From positions 68,984,152 through 69,048,151 of the forward strand of contig NC_083597.1 of NCBI RefSeq assembly GCF_020882245.1: DNA of 64,000 nt. Direction: 5' to 3'. The DNA comes from Rhopalosiphum padi (lineage: Eukaryota > Arthropoda > Insecta > Hemiptera > Aphididae). The notes beneath the pieces were generated by a model. That model was not told the DNA's origin. It saw only the letters and a list, made by a program, of their open reading frames with translations, and did no database searches. The translations under genes and the position numbers were made by a program. This document shows, in pieces, positions 29,103-42,500 of the stretch (within the stretch, counting starts at the first letter, position 1; each line of letters opens with the position of its first letter).

Positions 29103-32100
29103 TGGTACGTTAAGTAATAAACAGAAATTAGGTAGTAGCAATTGTTATATTATAATGTTAACGTAACTTTTACACTTTTTCATTAATTTCAATGATTCAT
29201 TTTTGTTATTTCGTTCCATTTCTGTTGTTTATCAGTCTTTACCGATATGTGTACTATTGTCGTTTGCATGGATGCTGTTGGTGAGTTCGTCTTTGGCTGC
29301 CCATCCACCGTCACCTTGCCCGGACACATTCTCTTATGAAGGATCGGAACCGGAAAACAACAGGTGGTATGGCGAGATATCATTGCGGACTGACGAGAGT
29401 CTTGTCGGCATCCGACTGGACGTTGAACTGGACCGACAAGCAGATTTAATGGTAGTAAGTTTTATAAATTATATTATAATATGTATATTGTATAGGTATA
29501 ACATAGGTTAGGTTATACAGATAGCGTATCATTGGATTTTTGATTTCGACGTCAACATTATAGCGTAGTACCTTCGCTTGTTGGGAGAACCGAAAAATAT
29601 AAATCGTTGCAGTTTTGTTCGCTATAAAATATTATTGTTGATTAGTGTGATTAATACATAATATTATATTATTATATAGTTATGTACCTACTATAAGAAT
29701 TAAATTATAGTTAGAGTTAACAATTTACATTAAGTGGAATTCCTGGTTCGTGTACTCTGTTCAATGTACATAATTATTATATTATAATTCAAACAAGATT
29801 CCACGTTATTTAATCCGGTATTTTTGTATACTCAAATATATACTTAATACTTTACATAATATACTTTTGTATAGGTTGAGTCACGAATTGATATTATTGT
29901 AACACTGATAATTTAAAGGTCTTTAATTTTAGAATTTACAATATTAAGCAGAAGTGTAATTAAGAACTATAAAATATATCAGTATTATCATTAAAGTAAT
30001 GATATAATATAAAAATTATTACGTTTATATGATTGCAGTCATGGATGGGAGAGATAACGACAAACGACAATATGAAATTCACTGTATTGAACTTAAACCA
30101 AAAACTGAAGCCCGGACCCCCTGTGTTGTCTAGGATCATGGTTAAGTTCAACCGGTCGACAGGAAGTCCAAAATTGCGGTTCATCCGACTTAACGGCCGT
30201 AAAATCTGCCCTGAAGATTCCAGTGAGTGACCTTTTATATTATAAACCTATTTATGTAATACATAAATACATATATTATGTATATTATGTATATTATAAT
30301 TATGAAAATTAATAGTTTTATTATTTTGGTCTATTAACTATTTTTTCTCAATATTAAAAATATGGTTAGGTTATATTTTAACAGATTTCTCTACAATAAA
30401 ATAGTTGAGATAAAATTATAAATTAATGTGAAAAAAAAAACAATATTTTTTTACATCTTGGAAATTTTACTTTTTATATTTTAGTCTAAATATTGACGAA
30501 AATTATATGATTTATCCCAATATTTTTATTTTTAATTATTTATTTGAACGTGAGACCTTGGACATTTTAAAATTGTATTTAACTACAAGTTACTATTTTA
30601 TGATTACACGATGACGTGATAATATATATATATTTTAAGAATCAATTGACATAAATGTACTCTGTAAATCAACAAACAAGTTTCCTATTCTATCGCTGTC
30701 TATATCGTCTGCGAAATTGTACATTACGTGTAATAAGTACACAGTAAAAATTAATTATCCAAATAACATATTCGTTTTAGACACCTTTTACAATAATTAT
30801 TATTGTATTATAATATTAGTTTAAACTTAGTACATAGTCCATATCCATTAGTCATTGTTCTATTTATGATTAATCTATACCAAATATATCAAATAAATAT
30901 TTGAATTATTTTTAATTAATTGTTTTAAAAATTAATGTGATTAATGGGGTTAATGGTGACAGTAATCGATAAACGTATAATTTTAAATATACTATAAGTA
31001 TGTAGGTAGGTACCTATTGTAACGTTTAATTTATTTCCGTAGATAATTATTCTTTATAAGAAAAATAAGTAGATAGTAAGTACAATATAACAATATCAAA
31101 CTTAAATTTTTGTAATTATTTTGTATGAATATTACATAAAACAATAAGTCACAAAATAACCATACAATCATACAAATAAGTTAAAATGATAAAAGGAATA
31201 CTAGATGAATCAAAGTAACGTTACAATGTTTATTTAATTAAAATAAATTTATAAAGTCAAATGCATTTTCTTATAATAATAATAATAATGTTGGTTAATA
31301 ATAAAAAAAAACTATTGAGTTAGTCGGTTTAAAGTTAACTATTGTAAGATATATTATACTTATATAGCATTTGGAATTTAAAACTATTATTTATTATTAT
31401 TTTATAGATTAAAAATTGTTATTTAGTATTCGTTAGGAATGTGAAAAGTAGTCGGTGGGTGAATTCTTCCCCTAGTTTATAATACATTTAAGTATATTAT
31501 ATAATTATTTACTATACGAGCATAACCTATATTTTTATTTATGCGTGTTTGTAGACTTTAACATCAGGGTGCTTTACTATGTTTGTTATTCTGCATTTGA
31601 CCTAAAAAATTTATTATCAATTGACCTTTTTTATGGTAGGGAGTAGCCGAGTAGAGGAGAAAGAAATCAAAAGTTTGTGGGGTTTTTTTTATTACACTAT
31701 GATCGTTATTGAGTATTATAAGTTATTCACAACCTTTTTTTGCCGTCTTAGGTTACAGTTCCGGGTACGAAGAGGAAACCCGACCCTCACAAAGGCCACC
31801 ACAGAGTACCAGAAGACCTGATCCCGAGTTTGGTGCCAATCCAGATAAATATCCGATAAGCAGTGGTAATACCAATCATCAAGACAAGGACCAGTATCCG
31901 GTTAACGGCGTCAACAATAACCACCGTGACAAAGAAAATCCTATCAGACCAGGATCGGAATATTCGCCACAGGATGGCCGTCCGACGACCACCGAAGGAA
32001 CTTACACGACTCGGAAGACAAACAGGGGAACGACAACTACAACAACGACGGTGCCCCGAAATCCCTATGAACTGCAGGGCAACGGAAATGGAAACGGCAA

Positions 32101-35100
32101 CGGCAACAATAGACCGAACACGGTAACGTTGCAGGCCAGCAGCACCGACCCGAACAGTGAAATAAACGGTGTCATCAACGGGCTGCTGCAGAACCAGAAC
32201 AGTAGAAACAAGACCGTCATCATAACCGTCATCGACGAGAACCACAATAACCGACCAAATGTTGGTACCGGTGGTGGTCGACCGGAAATTTCGGACAGTG
32301 GAAGTACGACTAGGCCGAATGTAGGAAATAACAGACCAACCGCTCAGCAGACCAACCAAAAGCCCAACGGAAACCAACAGATCAACGGTAGCGGAAGCAG
32401 TGGATCTTATACAGGGTTAGTTAATAAATCGTGTTAAGGCATCGGTCGTGGTAGCATGAAACGCCGTGTATTTGATCCTGAAGATAACGGCGGGGACAAG
32501 TAGTCTTGGATATAGAAAACTGAAAATAGGGTGGGGCTAACAATTTTTCAGAAATAATAAATTTATGATTTTACATAACAGATAAAATTTGATACATTGA
32601 ATAGTGAATACCTTAAAAACGGGTGCTATCAAATCCGTGTATTTAAATTATTATAGAGAGAATGTAAGATAGGCCGACTGCAGGTAAAGTTATTTTTAAT
32701 AATATAAAATAATATTTTATTGTAGAAAATGTATTATAATTTAGAATGAAATTAAAGATTTTATGACATCAACAACAATATAATGAGTCGACAATTTTAT
32801 AGCCAGTTTTGAATGTAATTGCTATAGATGTTTCGATTATTTAATACTTTTTCAAATTTATGGAAACTAAAATACGAGTATTTTGAGTTCAGTAGTTTTT
32901 TTTAGGTGTTACTATTTATTTTAAACGGCTCATTAAAAGAAAACCTATATTTTAAAATAATTTAAAAATGGTTTTGTCTAAAATTTAAAAATTTTTCACA
33001 GCTCTGTCAACTCGCTTTCGTCTAGAGGTCCCTCGTGCGGCGAAGTCAAGATGGCCGTGCCGCTGGTGACCGCTGGACAGTCCACGTACAGGGGACAATG
33101 GCCCTGGCACGTGGCGCTTTATTTGATCGAAGGCATAAACTTGAGCTACCATTGCGGCGGGTCGCTCGTGTCCAAGAATAAAATCATTACGGGTAAGCTG
33201 TGTACTTTGAATCGGTTATTACTTTGGGTAAAATTGTTGTGATATGTGTATAACTCCTCCTCCTCCCTAAAATATTGTGTGAAAATCCGTAATTGTATAT
33301 ATTTTTAATGGCAAATTCTTTTTTTGTAAGTATGGAATATTCTACAATTAATTTTTTCGTTTATACCATTACCACATATTATGCAAAAAAAAGATTATAG
33401 CTACTTAACTAATAACTATAAGCCATATTTATATACCTATACTTAACCATTACAAATGCAATAAAATATTTATACGAATTATTGAACATCGAGTATGATT
33501 ATAGAGATATCAAATTACTTGTGAATACTGACTATAATTAACATAATAATATTATTGGCATCTATTTATGTTGTTCTATGTTCACGGAAGCTATATAATT
33601 TATATCTATAAGATATACGCAATATCTTAGGAAGTACTATACTATATAGGAGCCAGGAGGTGATTATTTTAAATATTAGTATTCGATTTTTTATTGCCCA
33701 TATTTTAATTTATATCACATTATACAGGTAATATATTATATAATGTATTATTTTTTTTCAAATTCCAATGTCCGAAACTACCGAACCCGATATAACATTT
33801 TTAATACTCAATAATTCTTATGCGATAATATAATATTATGTAATGTTTCTATTCTTTCAGCGGCTCATTGCGTAACACACAAACTAAATGACGCAGTCCT
33901 TAATTCAACCAAAATAGTCGTCTACCTCGGAAAATACCATCAGCTTCAGTACAGTGACGAGCTGGGCGTCCAGATCAAACAGGTGATGCTAACGGAAATG
34001 TAACTCTTGTTCTAGTGACAAGACTTTATTAGCCGTTTTTATCATATTTAATATACCTATATTTTCTCCGTCGCAGGTCGTCCAGATAAAGGTATTCCCG
34101 TCTTACAACAGCAGCTCATACTTCGGAGACATAGCTATATTGACGCTGTCCTCGGACGCCGAATTCACAAGCTACGTGACCCCTGTGTGCCTTTGGGAAA
34201 AGAGGTCTGACAGTTTGGACGACATCGTTGACAAAGACGGAACGGTTAAAATAATTTTTACTTCGCTACATTTAAATATATTTAATATAATGCATATAAT
34301 TACAATGATGATCTAGCCATACAACACTTATTAAATGTGTGATTATAAATAAATTCCATCGATTGTACCTTTTTCGTATGTAAATTCCACTGGTACTAAC
34401 GTTTGCCCTATAAGATAAACGTAAATTGAACCGTTATTATTTTTGGACCAATAGTATTTTAAATTTTAAGTTAAAACTAAATTTGACGATTTCTTTATAA
34501 TTGTGTCTTTCTCTTCGATTAGGTCGTCGGTTGGGGCTTTGACGAAAACAACACACCGACCGAAGAACTGAAAATGGCCAAGATGCCGGTTGTATCACAG
34601 GAAACGTGCCTCTGGAGCTACCCGCAATTTTATTCAGAATTTACTTCCGATAGAACGTTTTGCGCCGGCTTCAGAAATGGTAATTGATTAAAACCTATAC
34701 GTTTATAGTGAATAGAGGCATACAATAAAGATATAACTTAAATGTACTCGTATACCTATTTACACATATCTACTATGTTTTGTTATATGTCAAAATAATA
34801 CTGATTTTAACGATCACCATATTATAATAATATAATATAAACAGCAGTAGAACTATTGCAACAGGTTATATTCATTAGGTACCTATATTATCCGCTCCAG
34901 AGTTTGATTTAATTTTTATTTCTCGTATCTATGATGTATTGATAATTATTATTTTTTGAACCAAATATACTATAGAAAATACAAGTAATTTCACGTTGTT
35001 AAGGTACGGTTTCCCTGCAGTGTCAAAGAGTGGAACAACACGGCGTCATGACGCCGTATCTGGACGCTGCAGGGAAACCGTAACTTTAGAACGAATATTG

Positions 35101-35418
35101 GCAACCGTATAAAAATGTAAAATACTTCAAAATATCTTATACTTACAAAAATAGCCCAAATAAACGTGCCTATAATATACAAAATACGATAGTATTTCGT
35201 CTTTTATAATATTATTATAATCTGATATAGGGACAAGCGTATGCAACGGAGACAGTGGCGGTGGCATGGTATTCTTGGAGAACCATAGGTGGTACCTAAG
35301 AGGTATCGTGTCCCTGACGGTGGCCAAAGACGGACTGCGGGTATGCGACACTAAACATTACGTGGTGTTCACGGACGTGGCCAAGTACTTGGATTTCGTC
35401 TGGAAGAATTTACAATGA
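29103..35418 (+). CDS. gastrulation-defective-like secreted serine protease (9 exons)
   Basis: A secreted S1-family protease resembling insect gastrulation defective (gd), the protease of the dorsal-ventral cascade. The model has 631 residues from exons 29103-29105, 29236-29454, 30039-30222, 31752-32415, 33002-33192, 33861-33982, 34077-34244, 34523-34679 and 35231-35418, all phase-consistent. Exon 1 supplies only the ATG, before GTACGT; an alternative start is the in-frame ATG at 29272. Residues 1 to about 22 are a signal peptide. Residues about 28-135 match the GD N-terminal domain (CPDTFSYEG, NRWYGEI, VSWMGEI). Residues about 136-357 are a Thr/Asn/Pro/Gly-rich linker. The protease domain has WPWHVALY, CGGSLVS, AAHC (His423), DIAIL (Asp479), VVGWG and GDSGGG (Ser578). 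The residue six before the catalytic Ser is Ser, not Asp, so trypsin-type specificity is not expected. The donor after exon 7 (GTTAAA) is weak. AATAAA lies at 35657-35662. Confidence 0.9.
34998..35086. mobile_element. small palindromic MITE-like insertion in the protease gene's last intron
   Basis: ACGGTTTCCCTGCAG (35006-35020) and its exact inverse CTGCAGGGAAACCGT (35067-35081) flank an inner 16-bp palindrome, CGGCGTCATGACGCCG, at 35041-35056. The repeat extends imperfectly outward (GTTAAGGT against the inverse of AACTTTAG). The G+C content is well above that of the intron. It is likely a short foldback or MITE copy; the superfamily cannot be assigned because no clear target duplication is seen. 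Confidence 0.7.
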
Positions 35419-35830
35419 TGGCGTTCATGTCTAATCAATGATATAATATAATATGATATATTATAATGTATATTGTGCATCAATCGAACGCATACGATTT
35501 GTATATTATTTATAGTGTACCTATGTATGCCTTTCGCCGATTCCTATTATATGCGCACTTTGTGTTTATATTGCGAATATTTTATACTCTTTTTACAGTT
35601 GAAAAAACATTTTTTAGTGTGATAATAATGATAAGAATAATAAAAAAAGAGAACAAAATAAATTTTACTTTAATTTATTTATTCGTTAAAATACATAATA
35701 TTTGTTGTATCGAAGTATTGTTTGACGAGTAGGTAGTAATAATAAATAGGTAGGTAGGTATAGTGTGATGAATGCCCCGAGCGAATTGTGTGCGATTTAT
35801 GAACGATCGTTGATGGTAGTGCGTCGCTGT

Positions 35831-36241
35831 TTAACTACCACCGGGTTTAGGCAGCATTTGACCCAGCTGCTGTCCGGCGGTGAGCATCGACGCCATGTTT
35901 GCCATGTTCATGCCACGCATAGGTATGACAAAAGCGGAAAACCCTCCTAAAATTAGCGTCGGGCTCTGACCGCCACCGTTTCCTTGCAGGGTCGACGGCG
36001 ACAGCGCCCCAGCCCCGGGAATCCCGGTTGGCAAGCCCCCGAACGGTAGTGTTGATCCCCCAAAATCGGTGGCGGGCGCGGTCGATGTTGTTTCGCCGCT
36101 GCCGCCGCCGGATACGATACTGGAAAGCGGACCTTTGGCCAACATTTCGTGTTCCGTGGTCGAGGTGGAACGCGTGCCGTCAATCAGTGGCGTTTCGATT
36201 TGGCCAGCTGTCGGGTTCAGCTTTAGGTCTTCCGCCGTTTC
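35831..36241 (-). CDS. alternative 3' exon B: Gly/Pro/Ser-rich secreted tail
   Basis: On the minus strand a good acceptor (GTTTTCAG) precedes an open exon of 411 nt in phase 0. It encodes 136 residues starting ETAEDLKLNPTAGQIE, followed by a Gly/Ser/Thr/Pro-rich stretch (SGGGSGETTSTAP, GGLPTGIPGAGA), a more hydrophobic Met-rich segment (FVIPMRGMNMANMASM) and the C-terminus MLPKPGGS before TAA. AATAAA sequences lie about 150 bp downstream (35674-35683, minus). It has no start or signal peptide of its own. Phase 0 fits the leader exons at 46352-46304 and 45336-45281, which would give a 171-residue secreted protein. Alternatively it belongs to a separate gene whose first exons I did not find. 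No known domain is recognised. Confidence 0.55.
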   Translation of the reverse strand, partial: ETAEDLKLNPTAGQIETPLIDGTRSTSTTEHEMLAKGPLSSIVSGGGSGETTSTAPATDFGGSTLPFGGLPTGIPGAGALSPSTLQGNGGGQSPTLILGGFSAFVIPMRGMNMANMASMLTAGQQLGQMLPKPGGS

Positions 36242-36577
36242 CTGAAAACAATATTATACGTTGGCATTTCAATAATACGGTGCGAATGATAAAATGGACG
36301 AAAAAAAAATCTCAAATCGTTACACACATTACATTATGATAATAATAATAATGAAATTTGGATAATTTTAATATATCTATTGTAATAATTGTTATTATAC
36401 TTTGTATATGTGAACTAAACACAGTCGACGACAAAATGTACAAAGCGATTATTCGTGAAAATGTGCGTATATTATTAGTACGAATATTTTACATTATACA
36501 TATAATATTTAAAGTGACGTATATATATTATTAAATTTATTTTATTGTTGCTTGTATTGTGATTATCAAGACAGTTA

Positions 36578-39500
36578 TCAGACGTCGATCGCCAATTTAT
36601 CCTCGCGTTCGTGTTTGATCTTGTCGAATATCGAAGCGTCTTTATCCTGCAATCCGTTTTCTTCGCTCAGATGCTCGACCCCGTCTGTGTAGTTATCGAT
36701 CATAGCTTCCATTGCAGAGTCAATGTTGTGCAACCCTTGAATAAAGTTTTCAAACGGGGTCCTCTCTGGTTCGTCGATTTCATTTTCGTTATCGTCTTTT
36801 GTCAGTACTCTGTTTTCGATTTCGACATTTTTAGAAGCCTATAATTTAGTAAAAATGCATTATAATAGATATCCATCGGTATATTGTTATTAAAACACTA
36901 CCTATGCGTAGTATAACGAGACACTATATGAACTGTATAGCTCCAAAATCGTGATGACCGCAATATTACAGGCATAATAATATAATATAAAAATATTTAT
37001 TTAACGGTTGTCACAAAGAAAAAAAAACTATTTGGTTTTATATTACAATAATTATTTCGTCGGATAGGTGCTTGCATTAATGCATTAATCATAATAAAGG
37101 ATATTATTTAATAATATGTATAATTGAATTGTATTCAATGACCTTAAGGGGAACACAGGATAAAACCGAAACGGGGGTAAACCGATATTGTTTATTACGC
37201 AACACGCACTAGTCTATGAAAGAAAATGATTAGTTTTTTATTTATTTCATTCCTTATTATAAACCATGATGCTATCACTGTTAACATCGACTGCAACGTT
37301 TTCATTTGAATTGTTATTCGAAAATGAACATTTTGAAGGTAATTATTATTATTTTACACATTTTGAACATAAGATACAAAACTCATAACTATGATAGAAT
37401 TATACAACAATTATCATACACAGCATCTACCTAGTATAAATTCATAACTCGTATGTAAATGTTTTTAATTATTTTAAATAATAAATTCCTAAAAGTAATA
37501 GTAAATTTTAGTAGGTACATTTTTATAAAATCATAGCGTTACTTAAAAAGTTATTTTGTTTTTGTCATTATCTGAATATGTGTTGAATATTTATTTTATT
37601 AAATTTAATAAAATTATCAATATAGATTAAAGTATCTTTTGGTGTTATAATATATTTTTATTTTGGTTTTATTGAATTTTAATTAAGTTATTTACGTTTT
37701 AAAATATATTGGTAATTTATGAAACTTAAATTACGATAGTTACAATACTTAAATACAGTTCGTTTTTGTATTTGGTTATGTAAGTCCCTAGGGAAAAAAA
37801 CTTAATACCTATTATATTTTTCTCCATAATTATTTAAATATATTTTTTATACCAGTGTTTTACCATGCATCGGTCTTATTACAAAACCGATAATATATTA
37901 AAGATTGTTTGAATTTCTAAAAAATAAATATAAATAATATTCACTGTATCACAAGTTTATTACAATTTGTAAACAAGTCTTAGATTTAAAGTACTTATTC
38001 AATATTTTAGACAAGAAGTTATTTAATACAATTTCTCAAATATAGATAAAGTATTTTTTAGATTCTGAATAATGTTGAGGGTATACATTTTTTGGTTGGT
38101 TTTACCCCGTGTTCCCTTATTGGTATAAGATATATGATAATATATTATATATTATATAATTTATTATGATATTTATTATTACATTATGTTATGTTATAGT
38201 TAAGTGGTAATATACTGTTATAGGAGGACTTATTATGATAATACAGAATCTCAGTTAATGAGATTATTATTTGAATATCTACTTAATATAAATATAATAA
38301 TACTGATGATTGAGAGTATAATATTATATAAACTGGTTGAAATAGGAACACGATATGTTTGTAATATAAAAATGACAGAGTCTGTACTGTATTACTGGAT
38401 ATAGCTGTATTAGATGTTAAAGGAATTATAATGCATATTAGGCGTGTTTATTTATTTTCGGACTACATTTTTTTTAAGAAAATATTCGACGTAGGTAAAT
38501 TAATTGATTAAATTTAATTATCTAAATTCATACACATCACTTACAAATATTATTAAATATATAGGTGCACGGAGATAATATTAAATCTAATATTCCATTT
38601 TATATGACGTACCTTTAGGAATACGTAGTAAATTTCGTAAATCATTTTTATACAAGTATTTATATTGTTGAGATATGATCAGGAATATATAAATATGCAT
38701 TTTTACTATTATTATAACTATTAAAAAATAATGCTGTCGATATTTAAGTGTACAATAATAAAATTAAAAAGGTATTTAACTAGAAACATTGAACTCACTG
38801 AACTCATCACTGGATGTTTCTGAATGTTGTGACTTAAATAAAACAAATTAACGTGTGCGCTTATTTTAATTACAAGTATTCATGGATTATTGCAAATGGC
38901 GTGAACGTAATATTTTGTTTCGTACAAGAAACGACAGAGACTTAAACGCTTTATGCGTGTTCGCGTGATAGAAGTTAAACGACCTACGCGAGGCTACAGT
39001 AAGTTGTAAGCTGTAAGCATTAATATTATATAAACAAAAAAATTAAATGTATGACATTTGGTCGTAATTTTAGTGAACACGTGTGTGTATGTGTAATATA
39101 ATGGTCGTAAAAAAACGACCGACGGGTGTATCAAATCATAACGTTTGCGATCATCGACGAAATAATAATAATACTGTCGTGCGACATATAAAATAGTGCT
39201 TATGAAAATTAATTATTGATGAAACGCGTTATTTTTTGTAATATTGTCGCGGTGGCGGCGATGACGACGACGATGATATAAATATTGACAACGGTCCATT
39301 ATAATACATTGCGTAATAATATCGTGTAAGATTAAATGGCAGTAGATCCGCGGCGAATTCAGGCGGATTAGAACCGGACGTCCGAGAACATGTCGCGCAG
39401 CTTTTCCCGGGCGTTGTCGTAGTGCTCGGACCGGAAGAACGCGTCGACCGCCCGCAGCGGGTCCAGGGCCGCCGCGGTGGCGTCAGCGTCGGCCGACCGG

Positions 39501-42500
39501 AACCATCCGTTCATACCCTCGCCGAACTGGATCAGTCCCTGCGACATCATGTCGCACGTACCGTGCTGGAACTTGTCGGAACCGATGAACGTGCCCATGT
39601 ACGACCACGGGGGCGGCGCGTTGCCCATCATGCCGCCCATGGACGACATGCCCTGGCCGCCGGCCTTGCACACGGCTTGGTGGAACTCGTCCGTCACCAT
39701 GTAGTCGCCGATCATGTTGCGCGTCGTAGCGCCGCCGTCACGTCCGGCGCCGTCCCCAAACCGCTTGACCATCTGATCGGCGGCCGCCTTCCGCCAGATC
39801 CGTTCGAACGCTTCCGAGTCAAACAGCTCGGTCAGCGAACCGGGCAACACCTGCGGCCAATACACCACTAGTGTTTGTGTGCGTGTTTGTTTGTTTGTGC
39901 GTTTGTATGCATGTGTGTGTGTGCGTGCGTATTTGTGTGGTATACTAACCATGTGTGTTCGAGGGTTATTGGGAGACGCGTGAGTTTAGAAAACGTATCA
40001 GTGCCGCAATGTATAGTTTGGACATTTGTCCGGTCGATTTATTTCGATTTGTCCGAGTGTGATTTGAGATCCTATATTTTTATGTGTACTGTTTTATATA
40101 GTATAGTCACGTACAGCATACAATATTATGTATAAGGCGATCAATGTAAGTGCCTACACTAATTATTTCGAATTAGTTTTAAATTTTTTAAAAATATACC
40201 TAATTTGTGTGTAATTTTTGAAAAAAAAATCGTTTTTTTTTTTATAATTTTTATGTTTATTCTTTTTTTTTTAAGTTTTTCACTTTTTAAAAAGACATCA
40301 TAGATTCACATTCCGAAGTTGAATATTTTCTAGAACGTGTACTTTGATTTATAAAATTCGAATTTTGTAAGATATTTATGATGTCGTTTGGAAAAAAAAG
40401 ATTAAATAATGTTATGAGTGTTATGACAATTACGGATAAGTTGTATGTGTACATACACAAAATTTAAACATTTCTTTAATCTTTAACAAGCACGCAATTA
40501 AGAATATAATTAATATGTATTTTCTACTACGAACTGCTTGAAAACTACAGGTACCTAATCCATTTTGTTAATTTTATTATAATATTTATGCATCTAAGGG
40601 GTTATAAAATGTATAATTTCAGTAATTTTTGATGACAGGTAAAATTATTGAACATTGTTTTTTATCGTTTTATATATTATAATTTCAAGTTGTTATAATT
40701 CGTATTGTAAATTATACATAAATATTTAGCCATATACAATAACAATTAAGCGATAAACTATTTTTTTCTCACGAATATAAATTGAAAGAGAAAATACTTA
40801 GTATATATTAATATTTAAAAAAATTATAACCTAATTGTTCCTTAGTCGAAATCATAGGTTCCGAACTACATCGGTCGACAATCATCCGATCATGTCTCAT
40901 AAAAATTAGGATACGACCAATGACGAGCATAACATTATATGGTCTCTTGGAAGTATAAATAATTGTTTTTACCCGAATCATATGGAATATTGTATTCTAC
41001 ACATTGTATTTTCCAGGTATAAGTAATTTTGTGCATCAAATCTTTAACCGTAATAACTTAAATATGTATATAATTTGTCTAACGATTTTACTTATTGTCA
41101 TAAAGTAATATTATTGAAAATTGGCCGAGTAAATTCGTTTTGAATGTTAGATAATATATTATTATAATATATTATTTGCATGCACAACGTGGGAAATTAT
41201 TTCTATCATTATTTTTGAGCTGTTTATGCGATGGATCTGACGTGAGAATCCTTTTACGTTACCAAGATCTTGTGGATGTTTGGATACCGCAGGATCCGTG
41301 GAAATAGCTAGCGGCCTGTCGCCATATTTAGATTCAAAACATTTTTCACGCATAATTAATCGTATACGATCGTAGACATTTTAATTATAAATCCATACAC
41401 ACATACACACGCATACACGCACACACATAAAAATACATATATTTATAAATTTATAATAATATATTAAACATAGTTACATGTTGGATTAATATTACATTTT
41501 TAGATTTTTAAACTTAGCTAGTCATTTAATTATCTAATTGATAAATTGAGCTATAGTTAGTGTTATCCATTATGATAACTATTGAGATTATTTCCGTTGA
41601 TATGAAAAATAACACTCCAAGTTAAAATCATGTTTAAGTATACCAGGTGTTCAAAAAGTTTGGAAACTCTGTACTGTATGCATAATTTAATACCTACACG
41701 GATCAATAACAGATAACTCTGATGTACATTTATAATATAAAATATTTAATAACCTCATTAACTATATCATATTATTGTTTATCATCCCAATAATATTAGT
41801 CTAACGAGTAATGACTGTTTCTAAACTTATTGAACACCTTGTTTATATTCAAATTTTACATTGCTTTATATTTTGCTTTTATAATTATATATTATATCAT
41901 TAATGTGTTTAAATTTAATTAATAATTATTTTTCTTTCGATCACGCTGTTTGCTGTTAGGATTTTAAGTAAGAAATAAACAAACAAACTGAATTAATAAT
42001 TTAATTGACGCAAATAAGCGATTGCCTAAAACATTGCAGATAAACGACAGCGTAATAACAATAAGTGGTGAAGTAAAAGCTTCTTTTATTACAAAATTAA
42101 AATTAAAATTGATGTAAATTTTCAAAGTCTTTATGCGTGATCCGGGTGATAATTAAAAACAAATTATTTAACTGTGAGTTAAGTTGTTATTCATCTTAAT
42201 AATCGCTATTGAATTATAATTTAACGTTCTCAATGCTCATTTAAATCAGTAATATTTAAGTTAGCGTTTAAAAATACTAGCTCAAGTTAAAGTTAATATT
42301 TTTCTTTGACTTGCTTATTACATTTACAATGTTGTTGTCAGAGTACACGATTAAGACAAAAAAACGTTATCGTTGGTTGCTAATCAAAACAATGTGTGAG
42401 CATACTCCGAGTATTAAAATACTATAAAATAATACATATGATGATAAAATATAATCATATTATGAAACGGCAAATCGTTTTACGTTTGTATTCGTTAAAA

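Noticed and set aside
31787..32377. Long antisense open frame (196 codons) opposite the protease linker exon
   Set aside because: It is a shadow of the low-complexity Thr/Asn/Gly linker on the plus strand, which is phase-consistent with its neighbours and encodes the conserved protein.
36578..36838. Splicing exon A onward into exon B through the GTCTGA next to the stop
   Set aside because: The phase would fit, but GTCTGA is a poor donor and an AATAAA lies just past the TGA, so a terminal exon is the simpler reading.
37267..37342. Plus-strand ATG with a hydrophobic start (MMLSLLTSTATF) and a GTAATT donor
   Set aside because: It lies inside the TIR-bounded 969-bp element, is short, and has no matching downstream exon.
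39422..39871. Plus-strand open frame of 149 codons over exon C
   Set aside because: GC-rich sequence opens several frames. The minus-strand frame has a proper acceptor, a natural protein composition and a stop; the plus frame has no start context or domain.
41162..41353. Minus-strand open frame starting MREKCFESKYGD
   Set aside because: It looks somewhat coding and is GC-richer than its surroundings, but no acceptor lies upstream on the minus strand and there is no signal peptide. Part of it lies in sequence resembling 43945-44010, so a repeat origin is more likely.
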